A program made the position numbers and the translations under genes. DNA of 64,000 bases from Janthinobacterium sp. J1-1 (lineage in GTDB: Bacteria > Pseudomonadota > Gammaproteobacteria > Burkholderiales > Burkholderiaceae_D), in assembly GCF_030944405.1 (NCBI RefSeq), contig NZ_CP132339.1:5208001-5272000 (forward strand). The letters run 5' to 3'. Every line of letters starts with the position of its first letter. Position 1 is the first letter of the stretch. The notes beneath the pieces were generated by a model, which worked only from the letters and a program-made list of their open reading frames with translations, searched no databases and had not been told where the DNA came from. Below are positions 9,215-18,380 of this stretch, in pieces.

Positions 9215-10648
9215 TTACTCCTGCTCGGGCGCCCTGCCGATCTCGCCATCCAGATTGGCCAGGTACCAGGCCAGCGACGACATCAGCGCCACGTTGCGCT
9301 TCAGGTTATCCGGATCGACCTTGTCCAGGGTATCGGCCGGCGTGTGGTGGTAGTGAAAATAGCTGTGGCTGTCGACCAGCGGCTCGAAGCTGGGCACGCC
9401 GCCCTTTTCCAGGCGGTGCAGGTCGCCCGTGCCCAGCGCGTCGCGGCGGGTGAAGGCGTGGGCGCCGATCGGCTGCAGGGCGGCGCGCAAGGGCGCAAAC
9501 AGTTTTTCCGATTTCGGGCCGACGCTGGCCAGGATGCCGAACGGGCGGCCGGCGCCGCTGTCCATTTCGATGGCGGCGTACTGCTTGGCCAGCGCCTGCT
9601 TGTTCGCCTCGAAATAGGCCTGGCCGCCACGGCCGCCGTTTTCCTCGTTCATCCAGGCGATCACGCGGATGGTGCGGCGCGGGCGGTAGTCGAGTTTTTT
9701 CAGGGTTTCGATCACGCCCATCGCCGCCACCACGCCGGCGCCGTCGTCATGCGCGCCGGTGGCCAGGTCCCAGGAATCGAGGTGGCCGGACACGATCACC
9801 ACTTCGCCTGCCTTGTCGGTGCCCGGCCAGTCGGCGATCACGTTGTAGCTGTCGGCCTCGGGCAGGTTTTGCGGCGTCAGCGTCAAATGCATTTTCATCG
9901 GGCCGCGCGCGGCCAGGCGTTTGATCAGCAGCGCGTCTTCCACCGTCACGGCGGCGGCCGGGATGCGCCTGCAGTCTTCCAGGCCGGTCGCGCCGGCGTG
10001 CGGAATGCGGAAATCGGCGCCGCCGATCGAGCGCACCAGCGCGGCGGCGGCGCCCAGTTCGGCCGCCGCTTTCGGGCCGCCGAAGCGGAAGCGCGAACCC
10101 TGGCCATAGGTGACGCCGGCCAGGCCGCGTTCCGCCATCTCCTGGTCGAACGGGGTATCGATCAGCACGATGGCGCCTTTCACTTCGGCCGCGCGCGCCT
10201 TGAGTTCCTCGAAGCTGCTGACGATGATCAGCGGCGCCGTCAGGCCGGCGGCCGGCGTCGCGCCCGAACCGCCCAGGGCGGTCAGCACCACGCGCTGCGA
10301 GACGCCGTTCGGACGGCCCGCATAGTCGACGATTTCCGCCGTTTCCACGCCGCGCACCCAGTGCGGCACCTTGACCGGCTGCAAGGTGACGGTGGCGCCC
10401 AGGCCGCGCAGGGTGGCGGCCACCTGCTCGACGGCGGCGGCGGCGCCGGCCGAACCGGACAGGCGTGGGCCGATCAGGTCGGTCATGTCGGCCAGGCGCG
10501 CATAGGCCCAGTCGCTGTGCAGCGCGGTGTCGCGCACTTGCGCCAGCGCGGCCGGATCATTTCCCGGCGCGGCGGCCAGTGCGCCGGCGCTGACGACGCT
10601 GCCCAGCAGCACGGAAACCAGGGAACGGTGAAATTGTACGGAAGGCAT
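9215..10648 (-). CDS. Secreted M28-family zinc metallopeptidase with PA domain
   Basis: Exported aminopeptidase or carboxypeptidase of 477 residues. It begins with a Sec signal peptide (SLVSVLLGSVVSAGALAAA). A protease-associated insert around residues 120-250 precedes the catalytic domain. The M28 zinc ligands are visible: SGHLDSWDLATGAHDDGAG, WMNEENGGRGG and, near the C-terminus, YFHYHHTPADTLD. The frame is open far upstream, but the signal peptide fixes the start at 10648. It is convergent with the Tla3-like gene, 11 bases away, and divergent from the acetyltransferase. The substrate is not predictable. Confidence 0.9.
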   Translation of the reverse strand: MPSVQFHRSLVSVLLGSVVSAGALAAAPGNDPAALAQVRDTALHSDWAYARLADMTDLIGPRLSGSAGAAAAVEQVAATLRGLGATVTLQPVKVPHWVRGVETAEIVDYAGRPNGVSQRVVLTALGGSGATPAAGLTAPLIIVSSFEELKARAAEVKGAIVLIDTPFDQEMAERGLAGVTYGQGSRFRFGGPKAAAELGAAAALVRSIGGADFRIPHAGATGLEDCRRIPAAAVTVEDALLIKRLAARGPMKMHLTLTPQNLPEADSYNVIADWPGTDKAGEVVIVSGHLDSWDLATGAHDDGAGVVAAMGVIETLKKLDYRPRRTIRVIAWMNEENGGRGGQAYFEANKQALAKQYAAIEMDSGAGRPFGILASVGPKSEKLFAPLRAALQPIGAHAFTRRDALGTGDLHRLEKGGVPSFEPLVDSHSYFHYHHTPADTLDKVDPDNLKRNVALMSSLAWYLANLDGEIGRAPEQE

Positions 10649-10816
10649 GCGAGTCCTGTGAAAGTGGATGGGGCCGGCGCACCCCGCATGAACCACGGAG
10701 TGCAGCCCGGCACGATAGCGTATTTGATCTTTGTTTGCAGCAACTTTGACGCCCGGCGATTGCCGGGCGCGGCCGCTATCGCTTACCATGGGGCCTGCCT
10801 TGCTACGGGAAATATC

Positions 10817-11356
10817 ATGATCAAAGGAACACTGTGCAGCTTGCGCCATCTGCAGGCCGCCGACCTGGCCACCTATATCGCGCTGGTCAACGACCTGCCC
10901 TCGCGCGGCGCGTTCTTTTCGCCGCAACTCAAGTCGCCCGAGGCGATCCGGCGCGACTTCATGCAAACCGGCTTCGTCACCGAAGACAGCGAGCTGTTCA
11001 TCATTGAAGACCAGCACCAGGCCATGATCGGCACGATTACCCACTTCAAAAGCCGCACCCCGAGCAGCCGCGAGATCGGCTACCGCCTGTTCGACCCGCA
11101 ACGCAACGGACGCGGCTATACCAGCGAGGCGACCCAGCTGCTGGTCGACTATCTGTTCAAGGCCTACCCGTATCACCGGCTGGAGTTGCTGATGGACCCG
11201 CTCAATACCGGTTCCGAGCGGATTGCGCAAAAATGCGGTTTTACGCAGGAGGGCGTGCTGCGCCAGGCCTTCTTTATCAACGGCGTGATGCGCGACGTCA
11301 AGATGTATGGCCTGCTGCGGCCCGAGTGGCAAGCGGCCCGGAGTACGCCCGGCTGA
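10817..11356 (+). CDS. GNAT-family N-acetyltransferase
   Basis: 179-residue GCN5-related acetyltransferase of the RimJ/RimL-like group. It opens with CSLRHLQAADLATYIALVND, the usual first strand and helix, carries acetyl-CoA loop residues in NGRGYTSEATQLLVDYLF, and ends with the typical NTGSERIAQKCGFTQEGVLR segment. Such enzymes acetylate protein N-termini or small molecules; the substrate here is unknown. It is a single gene between the divergent peptidase and the glycine-zipper gene. Confidence 0.88.
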   Translation: MIKGTLCSLRHLQAADLATYIALVNDLPSRGAFFSPQLKSPEAIRRDFMQTGFVTEDSELFIIEDQHQAMIGTITHFKSRTPSSREIGYRLFDPQRNGRGYTSEATQLLVDYLFKAYPYHRLELLMDPLNTGSERIAQKCGFTQEGVLRQAFFINGVMRDVKMYGLLRPEWQAARSTPG

Positions 11357-11377
11357 CTTGTTACCGCCCGGTTCGGA

Positions 11378-11428
11378 TTGTAATAAGTTGTATTAGACAT
11401 GGATCAAGTTTTGTGCGGCCGCTATAGT
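11378..11428 (+). promoter_or_regulatory. Promoter block of the glycine-zipper gene, shared with the gene at 28365
   Basis: TTGTAATAAGTT at 11378-11389 is followed 44 bases later by CTATAGT at 11422-11428 and then CATT. The same two elements, 43 bases apart, precede the envelope-protein gene at 28365. CTATAGT is a plausible -10 and the distal block a plausible activator site. Confidence 0.5.
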
Positions 11429-11475
11429 TCATTCATGCAGATCATTGTGATCTCGCCGGATTGGAAGGAAATGCC

Positions 11476-11934
11476 ATGTTGAACAAGAAACTCCTGGGTG
11501 CGGTAATGGTAGCGGCTGTAGCTGTCTCATCGGCAGCAACGGCCGCCGGTGACCGCGACTTCAATACCGTTGCCGGCGCCGTCGTCGGAGCGGCGATCGG
11601 CAACAACACTGGCGGCACCAACGGCGCGATCGTTGGCGGCGTGATCGGTGCCGCCGTCGGCAACAGCCTGCGCACGGGCGACCGTGGCTATGATCGCGGC
11701 TACAACCGCGGTTATGACCGTGGCTACCGCGGCACGTACTACCAGAGCCCGCCGCCCGTGTACTACCAGCCCGCGCCGCGCCCCGTGTACTACGCGCCGC
11801 CACCGCGCTACTACGGCCCGCCACCGGTCGTGTACGTGCAACCGGGCCGTGGCTACTACCGCGATCACGACCGCTGGGATGACCGCCGTGGCTACCGCGA
11901 CGACCGTGGCCATGGCTGGGGACATCGCCGCTAA
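11476..11934 (+). CDS. Glycine-zipper, tyrosine/proline-rich envelope protein
   Basis: 152-residue exported protein. A signal peptide (KLLGAVMVAAVAVSSAATA) is followed by a glycine-zipper hairpin of GAVVGAAIG...GAIVGGVIGAAVG type at about residues 32-62, as in outer-membrane-associated glycine-zipper proteins. The rest is low complexity: DRGY repeats, PPPVYYQPAPRPVYY-type repeats and a His/Arg/Asp-rich tail. GGAAGGAA lies just before the ATG. It is likely surface or periplasmic and stress-related, but no precise function is assigned. Confidence 0.85.
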   Translation: MLNKKLLGAVMVAAVAVSSAATAAGDRDFNTVAGAVVGAAIGNNTGGTNGAIVGGVIGAAVGNSLRTGDRGYDRGYNRGYDRGYRGTYYQSPPPVYYQPAPRPVYYAPPPRYYGPPPVVYVQPGRGYYRDHDRWDDRRGYRDDRGHGWGHRR

Positions 11935-11954
11935 GCGCATCCGCGCCTGAACAC

Positions 11955-11987
11955 AACCTGCGCCAGCAACGCTGCCGCAGGTTTTTT
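11955..11987 (+). terminator. Rho-independent terminator after the glycine-zipper gene
   Basis: A perfect 8-base stem, AACCTGCG with CGCAGGTT, encloses a 13-base loop and is followed by a run of six T. It lies 21 bases after the stop codon. Confidence 0.85.
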
Positions 11988-12098
11988 ACATTTATTTATA
12001 CAAACGCAAGGTATCGTCCTTCGCCAAGATCGGCTAAGCTGTGTCAGTCAAGCTATATTAATTATTAACATCGATACCCGCCAGGGCCGCCATCACCG

Positions 12099-13028
12099 AT
12101 GCACTTTATCAAAGACGAACTCGATTTCGGCCCGGGACTGGATGCCGCCGCCGGCAGCAGCGTGGGCGCCGGTCCCATGGCGCGGCGCGAGAACCAGGAC
12201 AATTTCCTGCTGATCGACGCCACCGGCCACGCCGCCTGCCTGGTCGGTCAGACACCCTGGCGTGGCCAGGTGGCGGGCTGGCCGGCCGGCCATGTGCGCC
12301 TGGCCGTGCTCGATGGCATGGGCGGCCATGGCCATGGCCGCGAGGCGGCCGAGGCCACGGTGCAGGGGTTGCTGGCGATGCCGGCCTGCCTGGACGCGGT
12401 CACGCTGGCGCATGAGCTGGACCAATTGCACGCGCGCCTGCAAGCCGCGTTCGATACCGGCCCCGAGGCCCGCTCGCGCCCGCCCGGCACCACCTTGACC
12501 CTGCTGGAAATTGCGCCGCAACAAGCGCCGCTGCTGTATCACGTGGGCGATTCGCGCCTGTATGAAGTGGCCGATGGCACCGTTACGGCCCTGACGGTCG
12601 ACCATGTGCCGGCCACCGTGTACGCCATGCATGGCGTGATCGGCGAGCAGCAATGGCGCGGCCGGGTGTATGGCGAACACCAGCCGCAGATTTCCCAAGC
12701 TTTTATATTAGGTAACGTCATCGTCGATCCGCAGGTGCTGGGCGCCACGCTGCATGCGCTGGACGAGGGCAACCTGCCGCCCTTCCTGTCGCACCTGGGC
12801 GACCGCCGTGCGCTGCGGCTGCGCCGCGACGCCGTGTATCTGCTGGCCAGCGACGGCTTCTGGTCCTGCCAGGACCCTGCCAGCGTCCTCGCCCGCTGGC
12901 CGGCCCTGTGCGCTGGCCGCACGGCGGCGCAGGCCAGCGAGGCGCTGTTCGACGATTTCCTGTCGCACCCCCCGGCAGGCATGCACAGCGACAATCTCAC
13001 CCTGCTGGCGCTGCGCATCAAGCCTTAG
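12099..13028 (+). CDS. PP2C-family Ser/Thr protein phosphatase
   Basis: 309-residue cytosolic metal-dependent phosphatase. PP2C motifs occur in order: RRENQDNF, LDGMGGHGHGREAAEA with metal-binding aspartate, GTTLTLLEI, HVGDSRLYE, LLASDGFWS and the closing SDNLTLLAL. It would remove phosphates placed by Hanks-type kinases; a kinase of this class is encoded 10 kb away (22963-25302) and an FHA protein 1.2 kb away (14212-15786). No T6SS structural genes accompany it. A ribosome site is weak, but there is no better in-frame start. Confidence 0.9.
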   Translation: MHFIKDELDFGPGLDAAAGSSVGAGPMARRENQDNFLLIDATGHAACLVGQTPWRGQVAGWPAGHVRLAVLDGMGGHGHGREAAEATVQGLLAMPACLDAVTLAHELDQLHARLQAAFDTGPEARSRPPGTTLTLLEIAPQQAPLLYHVGDSRLYEVADGTVTALTVDHVPATVYAMHGVIGEQQWRGRVYGEHQPQISQAFILGNVIVDPQVLGATLHALDEGNLPPFLSHLGDRRALRLRRDAVYLLASDGFWSCQDPASVLARWPALCAGRTAAQASEALFDDFLSHPPAGMHSDNLTLLALRIKP

Positions 13029-13125
13029 CGTACTGGCACCCGGCAGCGTGCGGGCGTCCCGGCGGCGAACCAAGTGCGCGCCATGTGGTCTGACCAGAAC
13101 CGCAACAGACCACCAGGAGACCATC

Positions 13126-13983
13126 ATGAGCACTCCCACCTCCTCGACGCCAGCCGCTGCCGCCCCTGCCGGCGCACCCGACATGGCCGCCATTCGCCAG
13201 CGCCAGCAAGCCACCTGGGCCAGCGGCGACTTCGCCATTATCGGCGTCACCTTGCAAATCGTCGGCGAATCGCTGGCCGAAGCGGCCGATATCCGCGCCC
13301 GCGAAGAGGTGATCGATATTGCCGCCGGCAATGGCAACGCCACCCTGGCCGCCGCCCGCCGCTTTGCGCGCGTCACCTCCACCGATTATGTACCGGCCCT
13401 GCTGCAACGGGGCCGCGAGCGGGCCGATGCCGAAGGCCTGCAAGTGAGCTTCCGCGTGGCCGACGCCGATGCGCTGCCGTTTCCCGACGCCAGTTTCGAT
13501 GTGGCGGTCTCGACTTTCGGCGTGATGTTCGCGCCCGACCACCCGCGCGCGGCGCAGGAAATGCTGCGCGTGGTGCGCGATGGCGGGCGCATCGCCATGG
13601 CCAACTGGACGCCGGAAGGCCTGGTCGGCCAGTTGTTCAAGCTGATCGGCAAGCACGTGCCGCCGCCCGCAGGCCTGAAATCGCCCGCGCTGTGGGGTAC
13701 CACCGGCTATCTGCAAGAACTGTTCGGCGTGGCGCCCGGGCAACTCCAGGCGCAGCGCAAGCTGTTCAATTTCCGCTACGCCAGCGCACAGCACTGGATA
13801 CAGGTATTCCGCGACTACTACGGCCCCGTGCACAAGGCGTTTGCCGCGCTGTCGCCAGAGGGCGCGCGGGCGCTGGAGCAGGACCTGACCAGCTTGCTCG
13901 ACAGCCTGAACATGGCCGGACCCAATTCGCTGGTGGTGCCGGCGGAATACCTGGAAGTGGTCATAGCCAAGCGCAGGAACTGA
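13126..13983 (+). CDS. Class I SAM-dependent methyltransferase
   Basis: 285-residue Methyltransf_11-type enzyme. The SAM-binding motif EVIDIAAGNGNATLAAAR lies near residue 60, an acidic residue follows in STDYVPALL, and ADADALPFPDASFDVAVSTF and MLRVVRDGGRIAMANW give motifs II and III. CAGGAGA sits six bases before the ATG. The protein resembles UbiE/arsenite-type methyltransferases in layout, but no cysteine pattern or neighbour identifies the substrate. Confidence 0.88.
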   Translation: MSTPTSSTPAAAAPAGAPDMAAIRQRQQATWASGDFAIIGVTLQIVGESLAEAADIRAREEVIDIAAGNGNATLAAARRFARVTSTDYVPALLQRGRERADAEGLQVSFRVADADALPFPDASFDVAVSTFGVMFAPDHPRAAQEMLRVVRDGGRIAMANWTPEGLVGQLFKLIGKHVPPPAGLKSPALWGTTGYLQELFGVAPGQLQAQRKLFNFRYASAQHWIQVFRDYYGPVHKAFAALSPEGARALEQDLTSLLDSLNMAGPNSLVVPAEYLEVVIAKRRN

Positions 13984-14211
13984 GCATGAGTGGAACGATA
14001 CTATTGCAATAAATAACTATCTTTAAATCCATAAAATATTATTTTAGGCAATGGTTTCCGGGGATACCGGGCGGGACGTTGGCCAGACTGCACATCTGCC
14101 GAAAAAACAGGCGGTGACGCAATCATGCTTGTTGCCAAGCAAGGTCAAAAGGGCGTAAGCTCTCATGTATACAGAGGGCGCCACGCTCCCACCCGGTCGA
14201 GTTTCCACCAC

Positions 14212-15786
14212 ATGAAAAAATGCAGCAACCCGGAGCACCCGCACTGTACGTTCTGGGTCTTGCCTGGTGAGCAGGTCTGCGCGGGCAACCACCCGCAGCC
14301 AGTCCAGGCTCCCACCAGCTATGACCTGCTGAACGCCATGCGCAGCGCCCGTTCCGAGCAATCGGCGACGGCGGGCGTACTTGCGTCCGTGGTTTCCCTG
14401 CCCCTGGCTGTCTCGCCGCCCGTCAATTCCGTCAGCATGCCTGTCATGCGCCCCGCAGTGGCTCCCGCCTTGGCGCCCGCTGTCGTCCCGGCCACGCCGG
14501 TGGCTACCCATCTGCATATCAGCGGTTTCGATCCGCGCGCGGCAGGCGGGCGGCAAACCCTGAAAATGGAATTGCGCGGCATGGACACCACATGCGACCC
14601 GCAGCTGAGCCTGCGCCTGCGCTCGGACCTGATCGCGCGCGGCCAGGTGCAGCACGACGTGGTGCGCACCACGCGCGGCGACTGGCGCCCCGTGTTTGTC
14701 GAGTTTTCATCGCGCAACAAGGAACACGGGCAATACCAGATCGAGGTGGACGTACTGAGCCACGTGGACGGCGCGGTGGCGCAGAAATGGGTGTGCACCT
14801 TTGTCATCCTGGTGCCGCGCCGCGACGCCACCCTGACCGAAATCCACCAGATTTTCCTCAGCACCCATAAAAACGTGCGCGTGATGGCCGATGACGCCTC
14901 GATCGCGCGCGTGACGGGCGGCGACGGCTGCAATCTCGACGTCACCGCGCGCAATGCCGGCATCGCCCACGTGGACTTGTCTGCGCCGCAAGGCAAGATC
15001 GACATGGGTTTTACCACCATCGCCTGGGACGAGGAACTGATCGAGGTCGACGTGCCCGCCGCCAGCGAGTGCCACCCGCACCCCAGCGTGTCGGCCTGCA
15101 TCGTCAACGCGGCGCCGGAAGCGGGCGAACAGCGCCAGATCCGCCTGTTTGCGCTGGAAGAATGCATGCTGGGCCGTTTCGAGCTGGTCGATCCGGAAGC
15201 CGATGTGCTGCTCAGCCATTTCAGCATCGATGGCCAGGACAACAACGGCCTGACGCGCCGGCTGTCCGGCCGCCACGCCGTGATCCGCCGTGGCGCGCAG
15301 GGCTTTGATATCGAAGACGTGTCGCGCTATGGCGTGCTGCTCGACGGCGTCTGGCCCGGCAAGCACAAGCCGGTGGCGCTGCGCCAGGGCATGCGCATCG
15401 AACTGACGGCCAGCATCAAGGGCATCGTGGTGCTGGGCGTGTCGGCCATATTGCAGCACGGCGTGATCCTGCACCGCCTCGACCAGGGCGCCCATGCGGA
15501 ATGCTTTTACCTGCTGCTGCCCGAAGCGCGCCCGGTCGTCGTGCCGGCGCCGCACACCCTCGCGCCACAGGCGGCGGCGCTGCCGGTGCTGTTCCACCGC
15601 AACGGCGGCTTCTGGCACCTCGATTGTGCCAGCGGCAAGGAAACCGCGCTGGCGCCCGCCACCGCGCTCGACAAGCTCGCCGGCCTTGCCCGCCACCACC
15701 GCTTCGCCAGCGAAGCGTATCCCGAATGCTGGATCATCCGCACCGAAGGCGCCAGCCTGTGCGACAGCGCCGTGCTCACCGCCTAG
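14212..15786 (+). CDS. FHA-domain protein with N-terminal Cys/His motif
   Basis: 524-residue cytosolic protein. The N-terminus MKKCSNPEHPHCTFW...GEQVC resembles a small zinc ribbon. A proline/alanine linker follows, then a long beta-rich middle region, then an FHA domain: LGRFELVDPEADVLLS, LSGRHAVIRRGAQGF and IEDVSRYGVLLDGVW match the GR, S..H and N/YG.. positions. FHA domains read phosphothreonine, so with the PP2C at 12099 and the kinase at 22963 it could belong to a phosphosignalling set. The position where most FHA domains have N in the NG turn is Y here. The start is chosen at MKKCSN because earlier ATGs precede non-conserved-looking sequence. Confidence 0.75.
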   Translation: MKKCSNPEHPHCTFWVLPGEQVCAGNHPQPVQAPTSYDLLNAMRSARSEQSATAGVLASVVSLPLAVSPPVNSVSMPVMRPAVAPALAPAVVPATPVATHLHISGFDPRAAGGRQTLKMELRGMDTTCDPQLSLRLRSDLIARGQVQHDVVRTTRGDWRPVFVEFSSRNKEHGQYQIEVDVLSHVDGAVAQKWVCTFVILVPRRDATLTEIHQIFLSTHKNVRVMADDASIARVTGGDGCNLDVTARNAGIAHVDLSAPQGKIDMGFTTIAWDEELIEVDVPAASECHPHPSVSACIVNAAPEAGEQRQIRLFALEECMLGRFELVDPEADVLLSHFSIDGQDNNGLTRRLSGRHAVIRRGAQGFDIEDVSRYGVLLDGVWPGKHKPVALRQGMRIELTASIKGIVVLGVSAILQHGVILHRLDQGAHAECFYLLLPEARPVVVPAPHTLAPQAAALPVLFHRNGGFWHLDCASGKETALAPATALDKLAGLARHHRFASEAYPECWIIRTEGASLCDSAVLTA

Positions 15787-15887
15787 TTCGGCACCAGCAC
15801 CAGGAAGATCAGCGCCACACCGACGATAAAGATCGCCTCCAGGCTCAGCACGATGGCCGGGATCTGTATTTCGCGCGGAATTTTCAT
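15783..15887 (-). CDS. Predicted 34-residue single-span membrane protein
   Basis: A short frame running against the FHA gene and overlapping its stop by three bases. It starts MKIPREIQIPAIVLSL after an AGGTGA ribosome site and forms one strongly hydrophobic helix (AIFIVGVALIFLVLV) ending in PN. Basic N-terminal residues favour an N-in topology. The composition is protein-like rather than antisense noise. No family recognised; it would be missed by length filters. Confidence 0.5.
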   Translation of the reverse strand: MKIPREIQIPAIVLSLEAIFIVGVALIFLVLVPN

Positions 15888-16145
15888 GGCGTCACCTGCC
15901 TCAGGATGGATCAGGATTCCAGCATAGCGCGTGCGCCGCGAAATGCATTATCAGCCGAATAACACTGTTTCCTGTCCAGCACGGCTGCCACGCCGGCTTA
16001 AGGCGAGCTGAAGCACAGATTATTTAACAAATAATTTAGTCATATTGTGCAAATTGCCTCGCATGACGCCCTTGCATACTGTATATTCATCCAGCAAATC
16101 TCCCCGACGTTTTACACAGCGCGCGCAACGTGTTTTACATTTCCT

Positions 16146-16745
16146 ATGGCTTCAAATAAAGCGCACCATGCGACTGGCTGGGCGGCTGGCGTGATCGCCG
16201 CGGCGCTGGTCGCCCACGCTGACGCCGGTGGTCCGTACCAGGTGCTGAGCATGCTCGCATTCGTGATGGGCGCGCTGGGCGGCACCGCGCCCGACTGGCT
16301 GGAAGTGGCCTGGTGGGCGCCCACGCGCCGGCTGTGGATCACGCACCGCACCTGGACCCACTGGGGCCTGGCCTGGATCGCCCTGCTGGTCTACACCTAT
16401 CTGCAACTGCCCCACCATGTGTGGGCGCCGCCGCTGTTCGGCTTTGCCGCCGGCGGCATCATGCATCTGCTGGCCGACTGGCCCAATCCGCTGGGCGTGC
16501 CGTGGATCATCCGCCGCCACTCGCTGCGCTGGTGGAAGAGCGGCCGCCACGACCTGATCGTGATTGCCGCCGCCTGGCTGGCCGCCACCATCGTGGCCGA
16601 CCATGTGTTTTTCGACGGTATTCACTTGCGGCGCGCCACCGCCTTCGTGCAAGGCTGGCCGCTATGGTCGACCGAATGGATGGTCAAAGCGCTCGACACT
16701 TTCTGGCAATGGCTGCGGGAATGGCGGCTCGGCCCCGGGAATTGA
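16146..16745 (+). CDS. Inner-membrane metal-dependent hydrolase, YdjM-like
   Basis: 199-residue integral membrane protein. It begins MASNKAHHATGWAAGVIAAA and has about four hydrophobic segments. Histidine and aspartate motifs near the membrane face (APDWLE, THRTWTHWGLAW, MHLLADWPNPLG) match the YdjM/DUF457 family of predicted membrane-bound metal-dependent hydrolases. The start is taken at MASNKAHH because an upstream in-frame start adds a non-conserved-looking leader. Substrate unknown. Confidence 0.78.
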   Translation: MASNKAHHATGWAAGVIAAALVAHADAGGPYQVLSMLAFVMGALGGTAPDWLEVAWWAPTRRLWITHRTWTHWGLAWIALLVYTYLQLPHHVWAPPLFGFAAGGIMHLLADWPNPLGVPWIIRRHSLRWWKSGRHDLIVIAAAWLAATIVADHVFFDGIHLRRATAFVQGWPLWSTEWMVKALDTFWQWLREWRLGPGN

Positions 16746-16765
16746 CGCGGCGGCCACGGCAATGT

Positions 16766-16788
16766 GATAATGAATGAGTATCATTCTC
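16766..16788 (+). promoter_or_regulatory. Fur box upstream of the ECF sigma gene
   Basis: The sequence contains GAATGAGTATCATTC, a 7-1-7 type palindrome close to the Fur consensus, inside GATAATGAATGAGTATCATT. It ends 22 bases before the sigma-factor ATG, so iron-bound Fur should repress fecI-like transcription. Confidence 0.8.
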
Positions 16789-16810
16789 AATATCCAGCCT
16801 GGAGTCCGCA

Positions 16811-17320
16811 GTGAGCATCGTCAGCACCACCCACTTGCCGCAACTGAACACCCTGTACCGCGACCACCACGGCTGGCTGCATGGCTGGCTGCGCGGCAAG
16901 CTGGGCAATGCCGGCGACGCGGCCGACCTGGCGCAGGATACCTTTGTGCGCCTGCTGGGCAAACGCGAAGCGGGGCCGCTGCGCGAGCCGCGCGGCTACC
17001 TGGCGACGATCGCGCGCGGCCTGCTGGTGGACCGCTACCGCCGCCAGGCGCTGGAACAGGCCTACCTGGAAGCGCTGGCGCAGCAGGACCAGGCGCTGGC
17101 GATCTCGGCCGAAACCCACGCCATCATCATCGAAACCCTGCTGGCGGTCGACCGCCTGCTCGATCGCCTGGGCACGCGCACGCGCACCATCTTCCTGCTG
17201 GCGCAGGTCGAAGAACTGAGCTATGTGGACATCGGCAAGCGCCTGGGCGTATCCCTGCCCACGGTGAAAAAGCACCTGGTGCGCGCCTATACGGAATGCC
17301 TGGTGCTGGCGGCAGCATGA
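16811..17320 (+). CDS. FecI-type ECF sigma factor
   Basis: 169-residue sigma factor of the iron-starvation group. Region 2 includes GDAADLAQDTFVRLLGK and REPRGYLATIARGLLVDRYRR; region 4 includes VEELSYVDIGKRLGVSLPTVKKHL, a helix-turn-helix for -35 recognition. A Fur box precedes it and its stop overlaps the FecR start (ATGA). It would direct transcription of the siderophore receptor at 18381 when released by FecR. The particular ligand cannot be named from sequence. Confidence 0.92.
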   Translation: MSIVSTTHLPQLNTLYRDHHGWLHGWLRGKLGNAGDAADLAQDTFVRLLGKREAGPLREPRGYLATIARGLLVDRYRRQALEQAYLEALAQQDQALAISAETHAIIIETLLAVDRLLDRLGTRTRTIFLLAQVEELSYVDIGKRLGVSLPTVKKHLVRAYTECLVLAAA

Positions 17321-18270
17321 CGCCGGCCGCACCGATCGCCCGCGCCGTGCTGGCCCAGGCCGCGCACTGGCATGTGGAACTGAGCTGCGGCGGCGCCGAC
17401 CCGCAGGCGCTGGCGGCGTGGCTGGCCGAAAGCGGCGAACATGCGCGCGCCTGGGATCTGCTGCGGCAGATGGATGGCCAGATGAAATCGATTCCCGCCA
17501 CCCTGGCGCTGCCGGCGCTGCAGGCCTCGCATTTGAGGCGCCGCGCGGCCGCCAAGCTGCTGGCCATGCTGGTGGCCACCGCCGGCGGCATCCGGCTGGG
17601 GCAGGTCGGCATGGAGTCCAACGCCTGGCAGTCCTGGACGGCGGCGCTGCGCACGGCGCCGGGCCAGCGCCGGCGCGTGCTGCTGGCCGATGGCGGCACC
17701 CTGGAGCTCAATACCGACAGCGCGGCCGACGTCGATTACAGTGCGACGCGCCGCCTGCTGCGCCTGCATCGCGGCGAAATCATGATCGCCACCGCGCCCG
17801 ATACGCGCCCCTTCCTGGTCGACACCGTGCACGGCGTGATCCGTGCGCTGGGCACGCGCTTTGCCGTACGCTGTGACGCCGAAGCCAGCAGCGTGACCGT
17901 GTTCGAGCACGCGGTGGAAGTACGCAGCCATGCCATGCCCGGCAAAAGCTGCCGCGTCGAAGCGGGCCAGCAACTGCGGTTTACCCGCCTGGGCGACGGC
18001 GGCGTGATGCCGGCGCCGCGCCACCAGGACAGCTGGACGCGCGGCATGCTGGTGGCCACCGATTGGCCATTGTCGCGCCTGGTGGCCGAACTGACGCGCT
18101 ACCGGCGCGGCCACCTCGCTTGCGACGCCAGGGTGGCGCGGCAGAGCGTCACGGGCACCTATCGCCTCGACGATATCGACGCCGCGCTGGAAAGCCTGTG
18201 CGCGTCGCACGGCTTGCAGGTGACTTACGTGACGCGCTTCTGGGGCACAGTCGGCCCGCTTGCCGGCTGA
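17317..18270 (+). CDS. FecR-family anti-sigma factor and signal transducer
   Basis: 317-residue inner-membrane protein. It has the N-terminal DUF4880-like helix (AAHWHVELSCGGADPQALAA...W) followed by a short membrane segment (LLAMLVATAGGIRLG) and a periplasmic FecR domain with ELNTDSAADVDYSATRRLLRL and a STN-like C-terminus. It holds the ECF sigma factor inactive and relays the signal from the receptor's N-terminal domain. It is translationally coupled to the sigma gene by ATGA. Confidence 0.92.
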   Translation: MTPAAPIARAVLAQAAHWHVELSCGGADPQALAAWLAESGEHARAWDLLRQMDGQMKSIPATLALPALQASHLRRRAAAKLLAMLVATAGGIRLGQVGMESNAWQSWTAALRTAPGQRRRVLLADGGTLELNTDSAADVDYSATRRLLRLHRGEIMIATAPDTRPFLVDTVHGVIRALGTRFAVRCDAEASSVTVFEHAVEVRSHAMPGKSCRVEAGQQLRFTRLGDGGVMPAPRHQDSWTRGMLVATDWPLSRLVAELTRYRRGHLACDARVARQSVTGTYRLDDIDAALESLCASHGLQVTYVTRFWGTVGPLAG

Positions 18271-18380
18271 TTTTTACTTTTTTTCTGTTTTGGGGTTGGT
18301 GTTTCGGGTTGCTGCTTCGGCTTACCAGACAAGCAGCCGATGTACGCCACCACCATCCCACCAACACAGAAAGCTCACGC

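Noticed and set aside
9344..10800. Open frame of nearly 500 codons upstream of and joined to the acetyltransferase
   Set aside because: It is antisense to the M28 peptidase. GNAT similarity begins only at 10817.
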